A DNA stretch of 9,946 nucleotides, taken from positions 1-9,946 of the forward strand of contig DAOTXK010000058.1 in NCBI GenBank assembly GCA_034435395.1, read 5' to 3'. The translations under genes and the position numbers were made by a program. Shown here in pieces: positions 5,743-9,946 of this stretch. Within the stretch, counting starts at the first letter, position 1; the number at the start of each line of letters is the position of its first letter. Source of the DNA: DAOTXK01 sp034435395. GTDB taxonomy: Bacteria > Chloroflexota > Anaerolineae > Aggregatilineales > Ch27. The notes under the pieces were generated by a model. The model did not search any database and was not told where the DNA came from. It saw nothing but the letters and a program-made list of their open reading frames with translations.

Positions 5743-5762
5743 AATAGAACATATGTGCTATT
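5743..5762. promoter_or_regulatory. LexA/SOS-box-like palindrome at the phage promoter
   Basis: AATAGAACATATGTGCTATT is a 20-bp palindrome with one mismatched pair. Its core GAACATATGTGC differs by one base from the Gram-positive-type LexA box form GAAC-N4-GTTC (classically CGAACATATGTTCG). It overlaps an extended -10 element, TGCTATTCT (5756-5764), so a bound repressor would block this promoter. SOS control of prophage late or structural genes would make sense, but the identity of the binding protein is inferred. Confidence 0.55.
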
Positions 5763-5764
5763 CT
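5756..5764 (+). promoter_or_regulatory. Candidate extended -10 promoter for the capsid operon
   Basis: TGCTATTCT combines a TG extension with TATTCT (four of six matches to TATAAT). No good -35 is present at 17 bp. A start near 5771 would leave a leader of about 57 nt containing a small CCGGA/TCCGG hairpin (5784-5788 with 5795-5799) before the strong ribosome binding site at 5814-5820. Confidence 0.4.
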
Positions 5765-5827
5765 GAGAGCGTCACGACCGGGACCGGAGGCTTTTCCGGC
5801 CATGAGCCATGCCGGGAGGTGGCACGC

Positions 5828-7717
5828 ATGGACCATACCGCTGTCAAATCGCTGGGCGAGGACCGCATCGGCGGTTATCTCGTGGTGTGGGGCGACGCCC
5901 GGCACCGCGACCTGCACGGCGAGTACTTCACCCCGGAGACCGACCTGGCGCTGGACTGGTACGCCCGCCGCCCGGTGCTCTACCACCACGGGCTGGATGG
6001 CGCGCTTAAGGCCGCCCTGATCGGGGCCATCGACACGCTGCGCCCGGACGAGACCGGTCTGTGGGCAGAGGCGCAGCTGGACGTGCATCGGCGCTACGTG
6101 CGGGCGGTGTGCGACCTGATCAGGCGCGGCGTCCTGGCCTGGAGTTCCGGCAGCCTGCCGCACCTGGTGGAGGTGGACTCCGATGGGCGGATCATCCGCT
6201 GGCCCATTGTCGAGGGGAGTCTGACCCCAACCCCTGCCGAGCCGCGCCGCACCACCGTCCGGGCGATCAAAAGCGCATACGAGGCGCTGGGCCTGGACCT
6301 CGGTCGGCTGGGCGAGGCCGGGGAACAGAAGGCCCGAATTCTGACCAAACAAAATCCGTGCGCAAAGGTGAGGCACGCCTCGCCCGGAAGCGCCAACCCT
6401 GAGGGTATACCAGGAGAGACACTGATGAACCGTGAAGACATCATCGAGGCGGTGAACGCCGCGCTCGAATCGTATCAATCGCCCGCTCAGTTGGCTACCG
6501 CCCCGCTCAAGCGCCTGCCCACCGGCGACCCGGCGGAGGCCATCCGGGCCAATCCGCACATCGCCGTGGGCAGCCCGTATGACAGCCTCAGCGCGCTGGA
6601 CCTGGCCCACGGCTACGTCATCCTCCGGGCGGCCAAAGGCTTTCGGGGCGTCAGCCAGTCGTTCGCCAACGCCCTGGCCTACAAGGTCCGACGGGAGGGG
6701 CTGCTGGCCGTCAAAACCGGCGACGAGCTGAGCTACTCCACCCAGACCGGCTACGGCGACGAGTGGGTGCCGGACCTGTGGAGCGCCGAATTATGGCGGC
6801 AGGCCCGCCAGGAAAACGTGATCCTGCCGCTGTTCCGGGCCGTGGAGATGCCCAGCAATCCCTACGAGATGCCGGTTGAAGGGGCCGACCCGACCGTCTA
6901 CTATGTGGCCGAGACGACCGACGAGGCGCACCTGACGCTGGGCAGCGGCAATCCCATCCCTGACAGCAAAATCGGCAGCGGCAGGGTCACGCTGACGGCC
7001 AAGAAGCTGGCCCTGCGGGTGGGCTTCAGCGCCGAGCTGGCCGAGGACAGCATCGTGCCGGTGCTGAGCATGTACCGCGAGCAGGCCATGCGCGCCCTGA
7101 CCGCCGCCATTGACAGCGCCATCCTCAACGGCGACACCACCAACGAGGCCACCGGTAACATCAACAGCGACGACGCCGACCCGCCCGATAACGCCGTCTA
7201 CCTGGCCTTCGACGGGCTGCGTCACCTGCCGCTGGTGGATACGACCGCCAACGCCGTGGACGCCAACGGCGCTCCCTCGCTGGCCCTGCTGCGCCAGGCC
7301 CGTTTCACCATGGCCCACAAGTACAGCATCAACCCCAACAACCTGGCCTGGGTGGTGGACGGCGGCACTTACGCCAAGTTGCTGAGCCTGAGCGAGTTCC
7401 TGACGATGGACAAGGCCGGGCCGCTGGCCACCGCGCTGACCGGCCAGATCGGCTTCGTGGACGGCATCCCGGTGCTGGTTTCCGCCGAGATGCCGCTCAC
7501 CATGGCCGACGGCAAGGTGAACGCCACCGGCAACACCAAGGGCCAGGCGGTGTGCGCCTATCGGCCCGGCTGGATCGTGGGCTACCGCCGCCGCATCGCC
7601 GCCTCGGTGGACTACCTGCCGTACTATGACGCCTACCAGATGACGGCCACGGTGCGGCTGGCGCTGGCCCGCCTGGACGACGACGTGGCCGCTGCCCTGT
7701 ATAACATCACGGTGTAG
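5828..7717 (+). CDS. Fused HK97-type prohead protease - major capsid protein
   Basis: A 629-residue phage protein in one open frame. Residues 10-140 are an HK97-type prohead (U35-like) serine protease: GGYLVVWGD strand, His53/His54 in LYHHG, Ser107 in AWSSGSLP, and Glu129 in PIVEGSLTPTPAEP, matching the family's His, Ser and acidic positions. Residues about 140-199 are a linker with little domain character. Residues 200-629 are an HK97-fold major capsid protein, with a short helical scaffold-like start (MNREDIIEAVNAALESYQ), an N-arm/E-loop region with VEMPSNPYEMPVEGADPTVYY, and a P-domain/A-domain remainder. The two are normally separate genes. ATG 5828 is chosen because GGAGGT lies 7 nt upstream; an ATG at 5753 lies inside the SOS-like palindrome. 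The protease would cleave the scaffold part during head maturation. A sequencing error that removed a stop cannot be excluded. Confidence 0.88.
   Translation: MDHTAVKSLGEDRIGGYLVVWGDARHRDLHGEYFTPETDLALDWYARRPVLYHHGLDGALKAALIGAIDTLRPDETGLWAEAQLDVHRRYVRAVCDLIRRGVLAWSSGSLPHLVEVDSDGRIIRWPIVEGSLTPTPAEPRRTTVRAIKSAYEALGLDLGRLGEAGEQKARILTKQNPCAKVRHASPGSANPEGIPGETLMNREDIIEAVNAALESYQSPAQLATAPLKRLPTGDPAEAIRANPHIAVGSPYDSLSALDLAHGYVILRAAKGFRGVSQSFANALAYKVRREGLLAVKTGDELSYSTQTGYGDEWVPDLWSAELWRQARQENVILPLFRAVEMPSNPYEMPVEGADPTVYYVAETTDEAHLTLGSGNPIPDSKIGSGRVTLTAKKLALRVGFSAELAEDSIVPVLSMYREQAMRALTAAIDSAILNGDTTNEATGNINSDDADPPDNAVYLAFDGLRHLPLVDTTANAVDANGAPSLALLRQARFTMAHKYSINPNNLAWVVDGGTYAKLLSLSEFLTMDKAGPLATALTGQIGFVDGIPVLVSAEMPLTMADGKVNATGNTKGQAVCAYRPGWIVGYRRRIAASVDYLPYYDAYQMTATVRLALARLDDDVAAALYNITV
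6425..7717 (+). CDS. Possible internal start: free major capsid protein (430 aa)
   Basis: ATG 6425 is in frame with the fusion and is preceded by AGGAG (6412-6416) at 8 nt, as good a ribosome binding site as any real start here. Initiation there would give a 430-residue capsid protein beginning MNREDIIEAV, a typical scaffold/delta-domain start, close to the usual size of HK97-fold capsid precursors. This would let the phage make many capsid subunits and fewer protease fusions from one message. It may also be the ancestral start of a formerly separate capsid gene. Expression of both forms is inferred. Confidence 0.55.
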   Translation: MNREDIIEAVNAALESYQSPAQLATAPLKRLPTGDPAEAIRANPHIAVGSPYDSLSALDLAHGYVILRAAKGFRGVSQSFANALAYKVRREGLLAVKTGDELSYSTQTGYGDEWVPDLWSAELWRQARQENVILPLFRAVEMPSNPYEMPVEGADPTVYYVAETTDEAHLTLGSGNPIPDSKIGSGRVTLTAKKLALRVGFSAELAEDSIVPVLSMYREQAMRALTAAIDSAILNGDTTNEATGNINSDDADPPDNAVYLAFDGLRHLPLVDTTANAVDANGAPSLALLRQARFTMAHKYSINPNNLAWVVDGGTYAKLLSLSEFLTMDKAGPLATALTGQIGFVDGIPVLVSAEMPLTMADGKVNATGNTKGQAVCAYRPGWIVGYRRRIAASVDYLPYYDAYQMTATVRLALARLDDDVAAALYNITV

Positions 7718-7728
7718 CGGCGCTGGCT

Positions 7729-7758
7729 CGTAGGGACGGGGCATGCCCCGTTCCTACG
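7729..7758. repeat. GC-rich 30-bp palindrome between converging genes
   Basis: CGTAGGGACGGGGCA (7729-7743) and TGCCCCGTTCCTACG (7744-7758) are complementary at 14 of 15 positions, the remaining pair being G-T, with no spacer. It lies between the 3' ends of the capsid gene and the opposite-strand DUF4058 gene, 6 bp beyond the latter's stop. It could act as a transcript-end hairpin for both strands (no T run) or be a copy of a dispersed REP-like repeat; GGGGCATGCCCC-centred repeats are familiar from several high-GC environmental phyla. Confidence 0.75.
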
Positions 7759-7763
7759 GGCGA

Positions 7764-8558
7764 TCAGGAGGCGGGCCGCAGACCCTTCTCCCGCAGCCGG
7801 GAGTCCGCCCAGGCGGCGTCTTCCTCCGCCAGGGGCGGGAACGGCGCGGCAGTGTAATCGATGCTCAGGTCGTAGCGTGCCCGGTCGTAGATGGCCGCCA
7901 GCGCCCCGCCCAGGTCCAGCGGCACGTCGGGATCGTCGCCCAGCAGCGGGACCGGGATCACCGGCAGCGGATCGGCCAGTTGAATCGGCCAGACGTCGCA
8001 CCAGGGCCGCCGGTTGCCCCGGCTGAGCAGCACGAAGTAAGGGGCGCGCGGCAACGGTTGGGACAGTGGAATGCGGCGACCTCGGCGCAGCAGATCGATT
8101 TCCAGCAGATGGACGCCGGAACTGAGCAAAAGTCCGCGCCGTTCAAGATATTCACTGTCTCCCGGACGTTTATTGGCGGGCGACAGCACTTCGATGACTG
8201 TCACCAGGCGTTCTTCGGTCACCGTGCGAATTTCCAGAGTCAGGTGACGGACGGGCACGGTCATCGGATTGGCGAGTTGAACCGGAGCTGCAGCGACGGC
8301 CCCCGGCGAAACGGAACCGGGCCAGAATTCAGGAGTCCGTTCACGCTGCAAAACGGCAACATCAGGAAACAGGATGGCGATCTCTTCTTCATCGGTGACC
8401 TGGTCGATGAGCGCGCGTACATCCATACGCGCCACATAGCGCGCGCCCAGGTGGGGTACCAATTTAGCGCGCATTTCACTGATGAGTTCGTTGTGCACAT
8501 CCGGCCACAGACTGGGATGCTCCAGGTACGGGTCCATGCCGGGGAACGGTGAAGGCAT
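7764..8558 (-). CDS. DUF4058 family protein
   Basis: A 264-residue protein of a family without established function. The N-terminal signature PSPFPGMDPYLEHPSLWPDVHN (residues 2-23) is diagnostic of DUF4058. Residues about 122-157 carry VIEVLSPANKRPGDSEYLERR and, later, VHLLEIDLLRRG, a pattern resembling Uma2-like and other PD-(D/E)XK nuclease-fold proteins; this resemblance is my reading and is not proof of nuclease activity. ATG 8558 is favoured because the family starts at MPSPFPG and GGAG lies 9 nt upstream; ATG 8573 and TTG 8579 are alternatives without a ribosome binding site. There is no signal peptide or membrane segment. A TAAAAT -10-like element lies about 40 bp upstream on its strand. 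It is the only minus-strand gene in the phage block and separates capsid from connector, so it is probably cargo (a moron). Confidence 0.88.
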   Translation of the reverse strand: MPSPFPGMDPYLEHPSLWPDVHNELISEMRAKLVPHLGARYVARMDVRALIDQVTDEEEIAILFPDVAVLQRERTPEFWPGSVSPGAVAAAPVQLANPMTVPVRHLTLEIRTVTEERLVTVIEVLSPANKRPGDSEYLERRGLLLSSGVHLLEIDLLRRGRRIPLSQPLPRAPYFVLLSRGNRRPWCDVWPIQLADPLPVIPVPLLGDDPDVPLDLGGALAAIYDRARYDLSIDYTAAPFPPLAEEDAAWADSRLREKGLRPAS

Positions 8559-8623
8559 CGTCCGACGCTCCATCTGCAAGGGACAGCTTGTATGGCTATT
8601 TTAACACACGAGGGAGTAGGATC

Positions 8624-9451
8624 ATGATCGTTTATGCCACCCTGACTCAACTGCGGGAACGGCTGAACATCCCCGCCGACGACACCGCTGACGATGGGCG
8701 GCTGCTGGCCGTCCTGCGTCAGGCCACCGCCCAGATCGACCGCTACACGGCGCGGCGCTTCGCCCCGGCGAAACAGACCCGCCGCTTCGACTACCAGTCG
8801 GCCAGCCATCTGCGCCTGGACATCGACCTGCTGGAGCTGCTGGCGCTGACCAACGGCGATGGGAGCGCCATCGACCTGGACGGCGTGCGACTGCTGCCGG
8901 AGGGCGACGGCCCCAAAAGCGCCATCCTGCTCGACCCGGGGGCGGGCGTCACCTTTTTGTATGAGGTCTCGCCCGGCGGCGCGATCCAGGTGGAGGGCCT
9001 GTGGGGGGCGCACGATGCCTGGTCCGAGGCGTGGCGGGATACGTCCGATGCCGTACAGGACGACCCGCTGAGCGCCGACGCCGCCACCGTCACCGTCGCC
9101 GACGCCGATGGGGCCGACGCGGCGGGCCTCGCCCCGCGCTTCCAGGCCGGGCAGCTCCTGCGCCTGGAGGACGAATACCTGCACGTGACCGCCGTCGATG
9201 CCACGACCAACACGGTCGGCGTGATCCGGGGCGTGCGGGGCACCGCCGCTGCCAGCCACGCCCAGGATACCCCGATCGAAGTTTACACCCCGCCGCAGGA
9301 TGTCCAGGCGCTGTGCCTGCGCTGGGCGACCTGGCTCTACCAGCAGGTGGATGCCGGCATCGGCGCGGGCGCGGACTGGCTGTACCCGCCCGACCTGCCG
9401 CCCGACCTGCACCGGTTGGCGGCGGCTCTGCGGCGGGTCCGCGTGGCCTGA
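8624..9451 (+). CDS. Phage head-tail connector (gp6-like) protein
   Basis: A 275-residue phage morphogenesis protein. The N-terminus MIVYATLTQLRERLNIPADDTADDGRLLAVLRQATAQIDRYTARRF is the helical pattern of gp6/gp15-like head-tail connectors, which form the ring beneath the portal to which the tail attaches. The C-terminus (PPQDVQALCLRWATWLYQQVD to the end) returns to helices, as expected for the same fold. In between (residues about 60-225) is a long beta-rich, Asp/Ala-rich insert including GQLLRLEDEYLHVTAVD and VIRGVRGTAAASHA, which resembles sequences seen in other phage baseplate or connector proteins; simple connectors are only about 100 residues. ATG 8624 follows GAGGGAGTAGG; an earlier TTG in frame lies in the DUF4058 start region. 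It lies 38 bp before the next gene. Confidence 0.72.
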   Translation: MIVYATLTQLRERLNIPADDTADDGRLLAVLRQATAQIDRYTARRFAPAKQTRRFDYQSASHLRLDIDLLELLALTNGDGSAIDLDGVRLLPEGDGPKSAILLDPGAGVTFLYEVSPGGAIQVEGLWGAHDAWSEAWRDTSDAVQDDPLSADAATVTVADADGADAAGLAPRFQAGQLLRLEDEYLHVTAVDATTNTVGVIRGVRGTAAASHAQDTPIEVYTPPQDVQALCLRWATWLYQQVDAGIGAGADWLYPPDLPPDLHRLAAALRRVRVA

Positions 9452-9489
9452 CGGCCCGGTCGGCTGGGCCTGGGATTCGAGGTGCTGAC

Positions 9490-9946
9490 ATGTCCACCGC
9501 AAGATACGCCGTGCAGATCGACTGGGACGCCGACGGCGACTTTGACGAGGTTGAGGAGGCGCTTGACCGCGACGTGATCGCCGCCCGCTGGGGACTGGGG
9601 CTGGCCGACGCGCTGGACTCGGTCGCCGCGCCGTCCTGGGCGGCGGTTCTGCTGCGGGACCCGGACCGTCGTTACGCGCCAGAGAACGTGGACGGCCCGC
9701 TTTACGGCCGTCTGGTCCCTCGCCGGAAGATGCGCCTCGTCTCCACCTGTGACGGCACCACGCGCACTCACTTTACCGGCTGGCTCGACCGGATCGAGCC
9801 GCGCCCGGACCGAACGGCCGTCCTTCACAGCGGGGGCGTGGAGGCGTTGCTGGCGCGGGCGGAGGTCTTCCTGCCGCTGCTGCTGAACCAGACGGCCGAC
9901 GCGATCATCGCCGCCGCGCTGACCCAGGTGGCCTACCCGCCCGCCA
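9490..9946 (+). CDS. Phage minor-tail-like protein, N-terminal part; 3' end outside window
   Basis: An open frame of 152 codons that runs off the right edge without a stop. ATG 9490 has GAGGTG at a normal distance and begins 38 bp after the connector gene. The N-terminus reads YAVQIDWDADGDFDE, followed later by LLRDPDRRYAPENVDGPLYGRLVPRRKMRL and FTGWLDRIEPRPD. This pattern, an acidic D-x-D-x-D-x-D opening and a 'DNRDGRYSPEN-SPLYG-PGR' style segment, recurs in minor tail or tail-associated proteins of actinobacterial and other siphophages. The DADGDFDE stretch could bind calcium. Its place after the connector fits the start of the tail module. The exact role (tail tip, baseplate or adhesin base) cannot be told from the visible part. 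Confidence 0.65.
   Translation, partial: MSTARYAVQIDWDADGDFDEVEEALDRDVIAARWGLGLADALDSVAAPSWAAVLLRDPDRRYAPENVDGPLYGRLVPRRKMRLVSTCDGTTRTHFTGWLDRIEPRPDRTAVLHSGGVEALLARAEVFLPLLLNQTADAIIAAALTQVAYPPA

Larger units (their letters stand above)
4722..5827. other. Long non-coding region between host genes and phage genes
   Basis: About 1.1 kb without a convincing gene. The few ORFs here start with TTG or lack ribosome binding sites and read as low-complexity Arg/Pro/Ser-rich sequence. The stretch contains nested palindromes (4842-4895), an AT-rich island with a strong promoter (about 4896-4990), a second promoter candidate, a series of inverted repeats (5050-5510), an intrinsic-type terminator (5553-5613), an A-rich tract (5692-5732) and an SOS-box-like palindrome (5743-5762). 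These are listed separately. Base composition shifts from strongly GC to AT and back, which may mark the edge of acquired DNA, but no attachment site or integrase was found. Confidence 0.6.

Noticed and set aside
5454..5744. 96-codon minus-strand ORF in the non-coding region
   Set aside because: TTG start, Arg-rich, no ribosome binding site, and it runs through the terminator and the edge of the SOS-like palindrome.
6791..7744. 317-codon minus-strand ORF opposite the capsid gene
   Set aside because: His/Gly/Val-rich low-complexity antisense of a well-recognised capsid sequence.
9465..9485. tRNA T-arm-like TCGAATCC on the minus strand
   Set aside because: Only 38 bp of intergenic space; no acceptor stem or other arms can be formed.
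8261..9502. Long 413-codon minus-strand ORF
   Set aside because: It overlaps the connector gene and DUF4058 in another frame, has no ribosome binding site or domain, and is explained by GC-rich codon bias on the opposite strand.

Overview
The window is GC-rich bacterial DNA that falls into two parts. Positions 1-4721 carry ordinary chromosomal metabolic and redox genes. From about 5740 to the end there is part of a tailed-phage (HK97-fold) structural gene block. Between them lies about 1.1 kb with no convincing gene but with strong promoter, hairpin and terminator signals. The gene mix and high GC suggest an environmental Chloroflexota-type bacterium (Anaerolineae or relatives). This is inferred from protein character only; there is no rRNA or other marker gene in the window.

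Host part. (1) The C-terminal part of a xanthine dehydrogenase-family molybdopterin-binding subunit enters from the left edge and is closed by a clear intrinsic terminator (1129-1165). (2) A MerR-family regulator of the AdhR/NmlR/YyaN type follows. Its own promoter has the family's hallmark 19-bp spacer filled by a perfect 18-bp palindrome. (3) Downstream on the same strand are a small basic hypothetical ORF, an aldo/keto reductase and a flavodoxin-domain protein 17 bp behind it. These probably form an aldehyde/electrophile-stress unit. (4) A stand-alone RibD C-terminal/DHFR-fold reductase lies convergent on the minus strand.

Non-coding part (4722-5827). It holds an AT-rich island with a near-consensus sigma-70 promoter (4947-4975) and a second promoter candidate (5094-5123). 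Several perfect inverted repeats follow, including a 17-bp perfect stem at 5174-5252, and then an intrinsic-type terminator (5553-5613). Together these could delimit an unrecognised structured RNA of roughly 480-630 nt. Just before the phage genes is a LexA/SOS-box-like palindrome (5743-5762) overlapping an extended -10 element.

Phage part. The first gene is an uninterrupted fusion of an HK97-type prohead protease and an HK97-fold major capsid protein. It has a well-placed internal ribosome binding site and ATG that could also yield free capsid protein. Next, on the opposite strand, is a DUF4058 gene that looks like cargo inserted into the morphogenesis module, with a GC-rich perfect-arm palindrome at its 3' end. 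Then come a gp6-like head-tail connector and the beginning of a minor-tail-like protein that runs off the right edge. No integrase, terminase, portal, tRNA or attachment site is visible, so whether this is an intact prophage, a remnant or a domesticated particle cannot be decided from this window.
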